Shown here in pieces: positions 36,102-47,384 of a stretch of DNA of 64,000 nucleotides. The stretch spans positions 15,263,720-15,327,719 of the forward strand of contig OY978530.1 in assembly GCA_963854835.1 (NCBI GenBank), read 5' to 3'. The stretch is from Megamerina dolium. Lineage: Eukaryota; Arthropoda; Insecta; Diptera; Megamerinidae. A program made the position numbers and the translations under genes. Position 1 is the first letter of the stretch, and each line of letters begins with the position of its first letter. A model generated the notes under the pieces. It was not told the origin of the DNA. It made no database searches and worked only from the letters and a program-made list of their open reading frames with translations.

Positions 36102-36523
36102 TACGAAAGGCGGTGTCCAAGAGCAAAAGCCAGGCTTTTCTTAACCTAATTTCTGAAGTGCAGAACAATCCCTGGGGATTGCGTACAGGATTGTGCCGAA
36201 TAAAGTTAATAGTACTAATGCTAATTCCTTTATCTGCCCGACCATCATGTCAAAAATCGTAAATGGTCTATTCCCACAACAGAGCTCGGAAGTGGTTGAA
36301 TCTGAAATCCAAGTTGATACAGACACAAACCCACAGGTAATCCAGACGAAGTCGCCATGCTGCGCATAAAATCAAAAATGAGAAAAGCCCAGGACTTGAT
36401 GGTGTAGCTAATGTAGTACTCCAGATAGCCATTAAAATGAAACTAGACGTTTTTGCGCAGCTATATAAGGCCTGCTTAAGAGAAGGGCCATGTGCACGTC
36501 GGTGGAAACGCTAAACATTCGTC
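36102..36523 (+). pseudogene. R1-type ORF2: linker and RT start, segment 1
   Basis: SQAFLNLISEVQNNPWGLR is the NPWGL linker block of R1 elements. After a frameshift the frame reads YRIVPNKVNSTNANSF and MSKIVNGLFPQ. Near 36370-36450 it shows EKSPGLDGVANVVLQIAIKMK, the PGxDGxxNxVL block before RT, then LYKACLREG. Frameshifts are visible near 36185 and 36350. The segment is cut at TTAA 36524-36527 by piggyBac, at the point where a PKPGK-type block should follow. Confidence 0.8.
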
Positions 36524-36756
36524 TTAACCCGTTAAAGACTGACCATAGATCGGCTCATACGATTTTGATGAAATTTTTATTGGCGTGCCTGGTGAACCAT
36601 AGACGTTGAAAGAAAAAATAATTTTTTTTTATCTGCACCCACCTGAGATATGGTATGGGTATTTAAATACCCGACAGGGCATGGTGTGACCTGCTTTCGC
36701 TTTAACTTTTTTGCCAAAAAATAATCCGCGGTATTTCGTTCGCGTTATGTGCGCGA

Positions 36757-38766
36757 GCGATTTTAACAGCTGCTGAAGTGGAAGCTTTTCTCAATGATTT
36801 ATCTGATGGAGATAGTGATGGAGAAGAGGTAGGTCAACATGCCGACTTTATTAATGTTATTATAACGCCACCCGATGCCGTCGATGCTGTAAGTGACAAT
36901 GAGGAATTGGATGATGATGTCCAATTGTTGCGCGATGAGCGGGAACTGCCCCGTGAGATTGCCGGACAGTTTGAAATTGAATGTATTTACGATGATTGGA
37001 ACGAAAATATGCCATTGGAGGGTGATGATGAGGAAAACGAAGCCGAAATTGACCAAGAAAATGATGCGGATATGTCCTCAACATCTAAAGGTCGTGGCCG
37101 CAAATCGCTATCGAAATCGAAAAAAGCAACAAAACGACCCCGAATTGATGAAGAAAGTAAGCCAAAATGGTCCCGAAAGGAAAACTATGAATTCGATAAG
37201 ATTCCGTTTGACGATACATCTGCTTCTTACAAAGCGTTATATGAAAACATTGGTGCTATGGATCCTGTGCAGCTTTGAGAAATGTTTATTGACGAGGAAG
37301 TGTTGCAATTGTTGGTCACCTCTACTAATCAATATGCTGCGGAAAACAATTGTCTATCATTCGCTACTTCAATTAGCGAAATAAAAATATTTTTGGGCGT
37401 ATTGTACATCACAGGATACCACACCTTGCCGCAAACAAATTATTACTGGTCAAATCGAGAATCGCTAGGCTGCTCGCTAATAAAGGAATGTATTTCGCGG
37501 GACAGATTCAAAAAATTCAAACAATACTTTCACGTCTGCGACAACTCAGCGCTGGATCCGAAAAACAAATTTGCAAAAGTTGCACCATTGAATAATTTAT
37601 TAAATAAAAAATTCCTTCAATTTGGCATATTTTCTCACAATCTTTCGATTGATGAGCAAATGATAGCCTACTATGGCCGACATTCATGTAAGATGTTCAT
37701 CAAAAGTAAACCAATTCGATTTGGATACAAGTATTGGTGCTTAGCCTCGACAGAAGGATACTTATACCAGTTTATCCCGTACGCTGGTGCATCAGAGCAA
37801 AAAGATCCCGACTTTGGACTTGGAGAACGAACTGTCTTATCACTTTTGTCGCATCTAGAGGACCGCTCTAAGCACACTGTAACGTTTGACAACTTTTTCA
37901 CAAGTCACAAGCTAATGACGCGTTTATCAAAGGATGGATACTTCGCTTTGGGAACTGTACGTGATAATCGGACCAATCATGCCCCATTGATAAGCATCAA
38001 AGAAATGTGCAAGAAACCTCGCGGGACATCTGACTTTTATTTTGATAGAAACAATTCAATACTTGCAGTGCGTTGGAACGATAATGCAGTAAGTTATTCT
38101 CAGAAACGTTCCATTTTGTCCCAGCGTTAATCATTATTCCTATATTTTCAGGTTGTAACTTTACTATCGAATTTCATGAGCCATACGCCAATATCTTATG
38201 CAAAGCGGTATGATCGAAAGCAACAAAAAAATGTTCTAATTGATCAGCCTCATTTGGTCAGCCAATATAATAATCGCATGGGTGGTGTGGACCTTTTTGA
38301 CAATGCAATAAATAATTATCGAATTCGGATTCGAGGCAAGAAGTGGTATTGGCCGTTGATAACAAATGCGTTAGACGCGGTCATGGTAAATGCGTGGAAG
38401 CTACACTGCTTTTGTCGCAAATATGAAAATAACCCCTTGATGTCTCAAGTAGAATTCCGAGTGGCGGTTTGTGAATCCATTATGGTAAAGCGCACTTCTC
38501 ATCATCCAGGAAGAAAATCGACTTCCGGGGCCGAACTAACAACGCGTTATGATCGAATGGATCATTTGATCGGAAAGCTCAACACTCGTCATCGTTGTTC
38601 GCAGTGCGGCGGTAAAACTGTATATGGATGCTTGAAGTGCCAGACAAACTTGCATCCAGCTCCTTGCTTTCGGACTACCATAAAGGTGTTGCACCAGACC
38701 AACAAAAAAAAGCAATGGCTCAATGAAAATTTTTTTTATAAACGTTGCCAATTTTTAATAAAATAA
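36757..38766 (+). pseudogene. piggyBac transposase, near intact, one stop and one intron
   Basis: The open frame runs from about 36757 (AILTAAEVEAFLNDLSDGDSD), with no in-frame ATG visible, to TAA 38764-38766. The N-terminus is acidic, followed by a basic stretch (GRGRKSLSKSKKATKRPRID). A single in-frame TGA lies at 37276-37278 (PVQL stop EMFIDEEVLQLL). An apparent intron of 63 bp (GTAAGT 38089 to TTTTCAG 38151) joins NDNA to VVTLLSNF in frame. Catalytic Asp residues are visible in LSIDEQMIAYYG, VTFDNFFTS and MGGVDLFDNA. The C-terminal cysteine-rich domain is RCSQCGGKTVYGCLKCQTNLH. It cuts and inserts at TTAA. The start codon is missing or in an unrecognised upstream exon. Confidence 0.9.
38089..38151 (+). 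other. Predicted spliceosomal intron in the piggyBac transposase
   Basis: The donor GTAAGT and acceptor ATATTTTCAG are strong. Splicing restores the transposase frame in phase 0 and removes an in-frame TAA at 38128-38130. The size is typical of fly introns. No transcript evidence is available. Confidence 0.8.
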
Positions 38767-39248
38767 GAAAAATTCAAATTTCTATGCGCTTTTTATTTAC
38801 TTCAATTTATATTTGTCATACAACAAAAAATTGCATTTTGACTACACACCATGGACTGTCGGGTATTTAAATACCCATTTTCAAAATATCTCGTGTGACG
38901 ACCAGGTTTGTTAGCGCATTTTTGCTTGATTGTCTATATTCTAAAAAGGATACCTTCGGCCACCTAGAAAGAGTGCGCGTTTTCCATTTTTTCCCATTTT
39001 TCATTTATTTGGGAGCACTTTCCTAAGCATTTTCCGACTCAGAAAAAAACAGAATTTTCAATGGTACAAAACTTAAGGAAAACCCAGGAAAATTTGTATG
39101 GTTTTATTTTTTATTTTTAGGTTTATCTTTCCTCTTCACTATTATGAAAAAAAATACCTCGATGTCTATTTCCTAGCTCGTGCTAAAATTTTTTAAGTTT
39201 CAGAGTTTTCTTGGATATCTAAATACCCAATAGACTAAAATGGGTTAA

Positions 39249-39788
39249 ACACCAATGGCGATAAGCCACCACATAAACTGTCAACATATCGTCCCTTATG
39301 TATGTTGGATACTGTGGGTAAGGTACTGGAGTTTAGGAATTGGATTCAGGAAAAAGTGCAGCACTGTCGATGCGATAGAAAAAGTGTGTGAAATTGCAAA
39401 AATAAAGCAATGGACGCAAAAAGATGGAGAGGGGGCAGTAGAAAATACTGTACTGTTGTAACCCTAGATATCAAAAATTCATTTAATTCAGCAAATTAGT
39501 CGTATATACTAATTTTTTTCGAGGTATCCATGCACCAGGGTACTTAATTCGAAAAATTTGAAATTTTTTAAAAAGTAGAACTCTGTACTATGACACAGAA
39601 GAAGGACCAAAGCAGTATAAGGTGACGGGTGGTGTACCGCAAAGCTCGGTACTTAAAATACAGAAACCGAAAGGAGTAGATATCATGGGGTATAAAGACG
39701 ATATCGATATCACGGTAGTTGCAAAAACCCTACCAGAAGTTAGACGAATTGTTGAAAAAACAATTAGAAGTGTTAAACAGTAGCTCCC
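39249..39788 (+). pseudogene. R1-type RT, segment 2
   Basis: The segment after piggyBac continues with YVCWILWVR, matching the YRPICMLDTVGK block in shifted frames. GFRKKCSTVDAIEKVCEIAK is the RT block before motif A. A CTVVTLDIKNAFNSAN-like motif A follows near 39450-39500 with a stop, then GGVPQxS near 39630 and GYKDDIDITVVAKTLPEVR near 39690-39735, where YADD reads YKDD. Several stops and frameshifts are present. It ends at VKQ then TAG inside the duplicated CAGTAGCTCCC. Confidence 0.75.
39775..39788. repeat. Target-site duplication of LOA element C, left
   Basis: AAACAGTAGCTCCC is repeated at 49918-49931; the leading AAA could be part of the element tail, so 11-14 bp are duplicated. Confidence 0.85.
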
Positions 39789-39853
39789 CTTCTCTGGTAG
39801 TCACTTTGTCGTGGTGTAGGGGCTTAATATGAGCTGGAACATTTCACATGAAA

Positions 39854-39864
39854 GACTGTGCCAT
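39854..39864. repeat. Target-site duplication of LOA element B, left
   Basis: GACTGTGCCAT, repeated at 44341-44351 across element B. Confidence 0.85.
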
Positions 39865-39936
39865 TAATTATATATCTTAGGGATTAGCCGAATCAGACCA
39901 CTTATATGGGTCCCTTTTCGTCCCTTAAATCGTGTG

Positions 39937-40503
39937 TTAATTATTTGTTCGGTTGCAGAATTCTTCTACTTCCTTCCTCATAATAACATCACGCGTTATT
40001 TCAAGCATCTCTTTGTGGGGTATGTTCCACATTTCGAGTTCATCAATAAATTGGCGACCCAGTGTGGACAACCTCCTGCTTGCCAATGCAGGACACTGGC
40101 ACACTATGTGCGCCGCTGTCTCTGCCTCTTCCATGCATAATCTGCAAATATCAGCATCCTCCCCATCAACAAGACCCATCTTGCTGAGGTGGTACCTGAA
40201 ATTGCCATGCCCAGTTATTAATGCAGTCAACCAGCTTAGAGTCATTCGTCCTAGACTGAGAGCCCTCCCCGATTCACTGCCCTTTGATAGCCTCAACGAA
40301 GCCTTTGCCTGTCTACAAGTAGATAAGTTCTCCCATCTCGTGAGAAGAAGTTTCTTTATCCACTCTTCGACCTTTGCCTTCATCGTCCCGCTGCTGAGAG
40401 CAACTACTGGTTCCGGTCCATAAAATTCAGCTTCAGATCCTTGTCTAGCCAAGGAGTCTGCAGCTTCATTCTGTTCTATACCAATGTGTCCCTTCACCCA
40501 CAT
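39937..40503 (-). pseudogene. LOA element B ORF2 C-terminus: end of RNase H and Cys/His motif
   Basis: The frame starts at VKGHIGIEQNEAADSLARQG, the last RNase H motif (relatives have VPGH), followed by EFYGPEPVVALSS. It ends with ICRLCMEEAETAAHIVCQCPALASRR (CX2CX8HX4C) and a Leu-rich tail closing NRTNN at TAA. The preceding 350 or so residues, from RT motif A to most of RNase H, are missing: sequence upstream of 40503 is the RT frame around GAFDKI. Confidence 0.85.
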
Positions 40504-41231
40504 AAGAGTAATCGCATTACTACGAAACCAATCTTATCAAAGGCACCTTCTATATCCATAAAAGTAGACATAGATATCCCTCCACAAGGCAGTTCCCTCT
40601 CCGCTACGCGAACGAGTTCGTGCAGGGCCGTTTCAGTTGATTTGCCGGCCCTGTACGCGTGCTGACACCTGCTCAGTGGTTTTGTCAGAAGCGTTGTCCT
40701 TTCCATGTAGTCCGCCAGTACTCCTTCCATACATTTAAGCAGAAAGGAGATCAAGCTAACCGGCCGGAAAGATTTAGTCTCTGAGTAGTCCCTTTTTCCC
40801 GGCTTTGGAAGAAAGACAACCTTAGTCTCTCTTCATTGAGTCGGGATATATCCTGTAGCCAGGCAAGTAATAAATATTCCCAGAAGCCTGTCTACCAGAG
40901 CTTCTGCACCCCACTGAAGTAGGGCTGGAAATATCCCGTCTGTACCCGCTGTTTTGAATGGAGAGAAACGCTTAATGGCGTTTATCACTCCATCTCTGGT
41001 GACTATCCTTTCAGCTTCCAATCTTTCATTCCTGTTTGCACCCTTGCGGGTGGCTTCCCAAGGATCTTCTGATCTAAAGCTTCCTGGAAAATGCACCTCC
41101 ATCAGGTATTTCAGTGACTCTCCGATTGTCTCTGTAAAGGATCCATTCGTTTTGCGAATTAATCCCAACTTTGACACCGGGTCCTTTGATATGATCCTCT
41201 GTAATCTACATACGTCGGTCATATCTTGCAT
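40494..41231 (-). pseudogene. LOA element B reverse transcriptase, first half
   Basis: 41231-40833 encodes DPVSKLGLIRKTNGSFTET and FKTAGTDGIFPALLQWGAEAL, ending IPTQ then TGA. 40754-40494 continues with SFLLKCMEGVLADYMERTTL, QHAYRAGKSTETALHELV and the motif A block MSTFMDIEGAFDKIGFVVM. The KVVFLPKPGK block between them is in another frame. The RT ends just after motif A; no YADD motif exists, so no polymerase activity is possible. Confidence 0.88.
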
Positions 41232-41243
41232 ATTTGAGCAAAA

Positions 41244-42383
41244 TTACCTCCACGTTTTCCTTTTACGGTTGCGTAGAGTCTTCTTCAGCTCCCTTTTCTT
41301 TGACTTGTAGTCGTCCCATGCGTTGGGGTCCCCTCTCATGTGACGATTAAAAGCCTTCCTTGTCTCCTTTTTCATGGATTCCAGTTCCCCATTCCACCAT
41401 GGAGTGGGATCTCCTTCGTCCACTACCGTCAGAGGACATGAAGTTTCAAATGCTTTGATCATGGCTGAGCTGATAGCCCTCACCTGATACTCAACATCTG
41501 CAGTTGTTCTAGGTCTCTTAAACCTCCTTGGCAATAATTCCTCAAGAACTTCGCAGTACCTTGTACAATCCGTTCGTTTCGGTATCCTTACCATTCTACA
41601 GTCGTTCCTATGTCTTTTATCGGACGTAATCCCAAATTGAATGGCCCTGTGGTCCGACATGGTTAGTCTATCCACAACCCTCCAATCCAAAATCCTATCC
41701 AACATTTTGACATTCGTCAGAGTAACATCGTTAACCTCGCAACGACGTACGTCGACAAAGGTCGGTTCTGTTCCCCTATTGGCAACTTGTAGACCAAATC
41801 TTTCTATAAATTCGAGTAGACACTCTCCTCTATAGTTTTCATTGCTGCTGCCCCACACAGAACTGTGCGCATTGGCATCGCAGCCTAAGATCAGACCAAC
41901 TCCCTTACCATCACAGAATCTCACTAGAGCTTCCACCTCTCTCGAAGGTGGTTCGTCTGGAGAATCGTATGGAAGGTATGCTGATGCGATCATAAATGAT
42001 CCCGCACCGTCACCTATTCTCACTACTGTGAGATCCGGTGAACACAAGTTAGACATTAGAATCGCACGTATCCCATGTCTAACTAAAATGCATGTCCTCA
42101 ACTTCCCCTCTGTTTGTGGATAAAACAAAGTGGTCTTTTGTGCAGATAGGCCTTTGATCCTTACATGAAGAATCCAGGGCTCCTGAACTAGTGCAATGTC
42201 AAGCTCATCCTCATCGAAGCTCCGCACCATCATTGCTGATGCTGCTTTGCTGTGGTGAATATTGAGTTGACACACATTTAGTGGTTCCTGGCGTGGGCCC
42301 ACCTCCCACCCTAATGGCTTCTTCCTTGCAGAATCTGTCACTAGCCCCACGCCAGGAGCCGCGTCGCACCCCTCATACTGCAT
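41244..42383 (-). pseudogene. LOA element B endonuclease (open, intact motifs)
   Basis: The start chosen is the ATG at 42383-42381, which lies inside the end of ORF1 so that the two frames overlap by 11 bases (ATGCAGTATGA). LNVCQLNIHHSKAASAM carries the catalytic Asn, ALVQEPWIL the Glu, MIASAYLPYDS the Tyr block, LGCDANAHSSVWGSSN the Asp/Asn, and LTMSDHRAIQF the terminal Asp-His. After that comes PTPWWNGELESMKKETRKAFNRH, the linker. All expected residues are present and the 380-codon frame is open. It is the best-kept endonuclease in the window, but the ORF breaks near 41240. Confidence 0.88.
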
Positions 42384-43834
42384 CTTTCTGGAATTTAACG
42401 ACGGCCTGTTCAAGACCGCAGTTGAGTCTCCCCCCTGCGATCCTGACGGCCTCCGCGTCCTCCTTAGGACACAGCACGGTGAGTACGACACCTGCCCTTT
42501 CTGCCTCGCCAAACCCTTCTGTGTGGATAACACTCCATTTGGAAGTGTCCTTCACACAGACGTTCTGGCGCTGCAGCCTTCTGAGGATGATGTCGCTGGC
42601 CACAGCATTGCCATGAGCAACAATCACCATCTTCCTCTTTGTCGACAAGGCAGTTAGGCTGTCACATTTAAGCTTCGCACCCTCCCACAAACCGGTTAGG
42701 TGCTCCACTGTCTTGCACAGCCATTGCTTGGATAGCTGATTTTTGCACCTTAGTACAATCAATCCGCTCTCCACCCTTGCCCTGCCGACAAATCCAATGT
42801 CATTGACATCGTCTTCAAGGGACTCCATGGCATCCAATAAATATACCTTGAAGGTACTCAGATGAGTATCCTCCAGAAGCCCCTCTAGTGACAAGTCCAT
42901 GACTCCCATAACGAGGTCAGCTTCCGCTACTTGAGCGTAAGTCTTCCTCGCCCTGGTGGGATCGCCCTTTGCCTGTTCAGCCCGACGTTTAGGCGCTCTG
43001 TGAGTTCGCTGGGTTAACAATCTTACCAGATTGTCCACTCCGCTCATCACCTCCCGACGTCGGATTTCTCTGTCCCGTCGTTCCCAGAGCTACTCTACCC
43101 GTGTTAGGCTTGGGCCTCGAGCCCCTTTCGGAGCGACTGACGGCCTTTATAATTGGCCGTCCATCTCTCCGAGCATTTGCCCCTTTTGGTGTCTGCGTGG
43201 AAGAATTATCAACCTTCTCAAGAGACGGTTGTCCATCCTTCCCAGCATCCACCTCAATTGGCCCCTCCGTCGTCTTCGGATGAGGCTCCTCAGGCGTTGA
43301 ACTTTTCAAAGTGGTTCCGGAGCTATCGCCCCTGAACCTCTTCCCCGAGTTCTCCACCTCCAAGGTCGACTCATCTTGCAGAAGTCCACTGAGTTGGCCC
43401 GAGAGCTGCTCAATGGTCTTCTCCGACGACTTCATGGCCTTTTTACGTTGTCTCTTTCGCTTCTGCTTCTCCCGTTTCTTCAACAGGATTCTTGAGACTC
43501 CGCCCTCTTCGCTTACACCTGATAAAGCTAACGATTCCGCTCCACTAGGAGCGTCTTCGTCCACACCATCAGATGTTCGGACAGATATTTTACGCTGCCT
43601 CCAAACCGGCTTCCCTGCCGACCTGGTGACACCGTCCTCTTTATTCAGCACCGTCGCAGGCACCGGCTTAGGTCTTCCGAGACCCGTTCCGTCCGCCGCA
43701 ACAGATGCTGCCGTTGATTTTGGGCTGGCTAAAAGCTCGGCTTCTATGGAAGCCTCATTTTCCGCCATCCCCTCCACTAATTTTCCCGCCGTGGCCATCA
43801 GCACTACTTCGTATGAGGCAGTGCTGTCCGCCAT
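42373..43834 (-). pseudogene. LOA element B ORF1 (DUF4780-like RNA-binding protein)
   Basis: The first frame (43834-42989) begins MADSTASYEVVLMATAGKL and is low-complexity and basic (LKKREKQKRKRQRKKAMKSS). The second (43050-42373) begins MMSGVDNLVRLL and has the ORF1 core: TYAQVAEADLVMGVMDLS, GLIVLRCKNQLSKQWLCKTV and AEAVRIAGGRLNCGLEQAVV. They overlap near 43000-43050, so a frameshift separates them. It ends at TGA 42373-42375, overlapping the ORF2 start. The protein packages element RNA. Confidence 0.8.
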
Positions 43835-44340
43835 TGCAGGAATTTCGTTCTGAGTTCCAGAGGTGGGAACGAGTGGTGCAGCTAACAGCTCGGCCTCTGG
43901 TGAAGCCTTATTGTCCGCTGTTCCTCCCGTTAACCCCCCCGGAACCCCAGATCCAGTTTTTGGGTTTTTCGAATCAATCTTGTTCCCACGAGTTGCGAAG
44001 AAATAAATGTCCGCCTGTGCAGAGATTCGCAGTACGCAGGTAAGGCTAATTATTACGGAGGGCGCCAGGTATCCGTAAGCTCACGTTAGCGACTGGGCTA
44101 TTTGAAAAAGGGGCCCCCAGCCAGGCTGATTTTCCGCACGGATCGCTTAACACCTTAATCCAGCCCCTCACCTCCGACCATGATAAGAGTACGTTGCCGA
44201 ATGCTGTACTATTGAAAAGTAACAAACACTCACCAACTTACCCTTATATTAGCAAGATACCGTCTGACATCGTACAGGCTAAACTGTGATATCTATTTCC
44301 AGTCGGCACCCTCGAGGCGGGTTCAGTGGAGGATTTTGCC
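43835..44340 (-). other. LOA element B 5' leader
   Basis: Non-coding leader upstream of ORF1. The element's first bases on the minus strand are GGCAAAATCCTCC, directly abutting the duplication at 44341. Confidence 0.6.
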
Positions 44341-44351
44341 GACTGTGCCAT

Positions 44352-45119
44352 AGACCAGCACGTAAACTAAGTACTACCTACGACGCACAGGTTGAAAGTA
44401 GTTTATTATGATTCCTGGTCAGTCGTTAAGGGCTTGCTAGCAGTCCGAATGGTTTTTTAGCGTCTCGGGGATTAAGCAGGTTACCTGCCTAGACACTAGC
44501 AAATTGGTCAGCTCTTAGGGGAAGTGAGGCTCTTATTTCTAACCAATAGCTCATTTTCAGTAAGGTCATGTCTCTGCTGGATTTGGGTTGCCGAATAGTC
44601 GTGCGGGGGAGAAGGAAAACTACCAAAGCAGAGTCCGCTCATGCTACACTGCAAGGGCTGTTAAGGCCTAGTCTTGGCAGTCTGTGGCATGGACCGACTC
44701 ATAAATGACCTAAAATAACCCCCTAAAATCGCGGTGGAATAGCTATGCCTGCGAACTTGCTTGACGGGATAGAGTCAAGCATAATAGCGAACTCCGTACA
44801 AGGTCTGGCGAACCTACGGTTTCAATTTGCCTTCCCATTGGGGGCACCCATGGGCTACCAAAATGCAAGTTTTAGTCAAATATCAGATCTTATGGATTCT
44901 AAATTTGAACAACAAAATATGGACTGCACACCTTGAAAGGTGCAAAACGAGGGCAAAAGCCTAAACATTTCAGTGCACGAGGGGGCACTTGGTCCAAAAG
45001 TCACTGAAATTACAGTCCACGATCAGCTGGAGGGGGCACCAGGTCCCATATCCATTGAGAATATGGACCAAAATTAGTAGGAGAGGGCATGAGGCTCTTC
45101 TTTCGACAGTCTTGAAAGG
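44352..45119 (+). other. LOA element C 5' leader, second part
   Basis: Leader sequence of element C after the element B insertion. A 64-codon open frame at 44745 has no recognisable features and I do not call it a gene. From 44940 there are repeated GAGGGGGCAC-like blocks. Confidence 0.55.
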
Positions 45120-46218
45120 ATGGACGTCCAACTTAGCCAGGAGTCGGTTGGACCTCACATCACACCTGAGGAGAAACACGTTCTCCTAAGGGAAGACTCT
45201 AAAACCGACAGGGTGAAGCTGTCCGAGGCTGGACGCAAGAAGCTGAAGGCTTTATTTGCCAAGGGCATACCGCTGGAAACAGCAAGGTCCTTGGCGGTAA
45301 AGCCTGTTGGAGTAATTGCGACCAGCGACGTACAGACTACCCCGAAAAGATCCCGGTTGGATGGCTCCAATCCGACATCGAGCTCCAAACCGACAAAGCG
45401 ATTCGCACCTGAGGGTAGGGTTGATAGACCATCAACAGCACCTTCGACTGCGTTGGCTGTGCCGGCCTGCGAGGAGATGGAGGCGGCGGTAGGGGTAGCT
45501 TACAAAGGAGTGGCTCCACAAATCGCCCTTGCGGGCGTCCCCTGTTCGAAGCCTATTCTGGCTGAGGCTGTCCGGTCAGATTATCCCAAACAATTTCCCG
45601 GAAGGCATATGGTCCACTGAGGAAATTGGCAAGGTGCAAAAATGCATCATCAACAGGGTCTACGAGTCCCGCGATATCCCGGTGAAGTCTCACTTTGCAG
45701 GCTATGGTTTTAAGCCCGGATGGTTAACTATTAAGTGTTTGGACGACGAAACTGTGGCCTGGTTGGAAGAGATGGTACCAGCCTTGAAGCCATGGGAGGG
45801 AGCCGATTTAAAGGTTGTGGACTATGCAGAGGTGCCGAATTCCAAAATCTTTGTCGGATACTTCCCTGGATCAGTATCGTGGCAAAATGACCGAATTCTG
45901 CTGCAGATTGAGTCACAGAACTCGAACATTTGTGTTAGCGAATGCAGGGTGCTAAACAGGCTTCACAAAGGTGACCTTATCCAGCTAGCGGTGGCCCTGA
46001 ACCCATAGTCTTCGGAAGTGGTCGACAATCTGGGCAACAAAGCCTTTTATGGCTTTGGCAGTGCCCAGCTAAGACCCAGACTTAAGGGTAACAGGGCAAA
46101 AGTCAAGACTGTTGCTGAAGAGCAACGTTCGACCTCGGCGGCGGCTCGTGCCCAAGCACATAGCCGAAAGCCGAAAACGGTTTCCAGCACCGCAAAGCCA
46201 GCACCGAGGGCAGAGTAA
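45120..46218 (+). pseudogene. LOA element C ORF1
   Basis: The ATG at 45120 opens MDVQLSQESVGPHITPEEK; the basic segment LSEAGRKKLKALFAKGIP and a Ser/Thr/Pro-rich part follow. The frame shifts near 45580-45620 to GIWSTEEIGKVQKCIINRV. The core reads FKPGWLTIKCLDDETVAWLEE, then RILLQIESQNSNICVSECRVL, a DUF4780-like pattern. A TAG at 46006-46008 is followed in the same frame by more ORF1-like basic sequence (about 46018-46218). At least one frameshift and one stop break it. Confidence 0.75.
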
Positions 46219-46369
46219 GGCAACACCAGTGCCCGGTGTCCAAAACCCTTTTTGCTCTCTGGTCGGCTTAGGAAATGGGAACGCAAGGATCCGGAGGCCA
46301 CGAACGGTGGTAAGGTCCGAAGGGGCCAGTCTGGGAAATAATGTCCAGACTCCACCTCGAATGCAAACT

Positions 46370-47328
46370 GCTAATTGGAGGCAGTTCAAGTGTCTCCAAA
46401 TAAATCTCCACCGGCTAATAGCAGCCTCATATAGACTTAATGCCATGGTAGAACAAAATTGTCTGGACTTTGTGGCCATCGAAGAACCTTGGGCCACAGA
46501 TGGACAAATAAATGATTTGCATACAAAGACATGTAAGTTGATCTAAGACAGAAAAGCTGACGGACCTAGGGCAGCGATGCAAAAATATTAAATTTCTTCC
46601 AATTTCAGAGCTCCTACAACGTGATCCGGTGGCGGTAGTGCCCAGTGTCAGAGGACGAAGAACAATTGTACTGGCCTCCGTGAACCTTTCTGGTAACGAT
46701 GTAGAGGAGGAGGTATCCCAGTAGCTCGAGCAGCTCATGGCTTAATACCTTACTCGAAATCTTCAATGGGTGATGTGTTGCGATGCAAATGCACATCATG
46801 GCGAAGCACAGACACAAACACTTGAGGTGAGTCACTTTTTCACTTCATTACTACTAACAACATTGTGGTGTTAGATAGGGGAAATGAACCAACTTTTGTA
46901 AATGCAATCAGAAGGAGGTGTTAGATCTCACTATAACCATTGCATTTATATCTAATAACATTTCCAACTGGAGGGTGTTAGATGAAGTCTCCTTGTCGGA
47001 TCATCGTTATATACGCTTTGACCTAAAAGGGGAAATTGAAGACATCTTCGAAATTAGGAATGCTAGGAAGACCAATTGGTCGCTGTATAACTTCTACTTA
47101 GAGCAAAATTTAGGGTGCCTAAGTGAGAAAATTAACAATTCTCAAGAACTGGACCTCGAGGTCAGAAAACTTGAAAAAACAATAACTGAGGCTATCGAAA
47201 ACAGCTGCGACTTGGTGGTGACGAAACATTGTAGGAACGTCCCTTGGTGGAGCGAGGAAGTTAACGAGTTGCGAAAGAAAGCACGTCAGCTTTTCAATAA
47301 AGCCAAATCCAATGGGGACTGGGTATAG
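46370..47328 (+). pseudogene. LOA element C endonuclease and linker
   Basis: FKCLQINLHRLIAASYRLN and FVAIEEPWATDG (46388-46510) carry the catalytic Asn and Glu. WVMCCDANAHHGEAQTQ lies near 46770-46815 in another frame. 46918-47328 encodes LDLTITIAFISNN, VSLSDHRYIRFDL (Asp-His) and NVPWWSEEVNELRKKARQLF, the linker to RT. Frameshifts and stops occur near 46545, 46725 and 46860. The motifs survive, but the enzyme cannot be made in one piece. Confidence 0.83.
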
Positions 47329-47384
47329 TATAAATGTGCCTTAACGACCTACAATAGCAAACTGAGAGAATCTAAGAGAGATTC

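Larger units (their letters stand above)
36528..39244 (+). mobile_element. piggyBac-type DNA transposon
   Basis: A 2,717-bp element between TTAA (36524-36527) and TTAA (39245-39248). The ends start CCCGTTAAAGACT on the left and, inverted, CCCATTTTAGTCT on the right (10 of 13 matching). The palindrome GGGTATTTAAATACCC occurs near both ends (36657-36672 and 38861-38876), each next to a CATGG/CTGTC-like block in inverse orientation. One transposase gene occupies most of the interior. Confidence 0.93.
39865..44340 (-). mobile_element. LOA-type non-LTR retrotransposon B, RT-deleted
   Basis: A 4,476-bp minus-strand element: leader (44340-43835), ORF1 (43834-42373), ORF2 with an intact-looking endonuclease (42383-41244), the RT first half (41231-40494) and then directly the RNase H end and Cys/His motif (40503-39937). 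It ends in a TAATTAAT-like tail at 39865. It lies in the leader of element C. Loss of the RT catalytic centre and most of RNase H leaves it dependent on another element. Confidence 0.9.

Noticed and set aside
36102..36523. R1 copy in 28S rDNA
   Set aside because: No rRNA sequence flanks the element. Both sides are ACAY microsatellite.
43311..43853. Plus-strand open frames of up to 180 codons
   Set aside because: Antisense to ORF1 of LOA element B. GC-rich coding sequence leaves the other strand open by chance.
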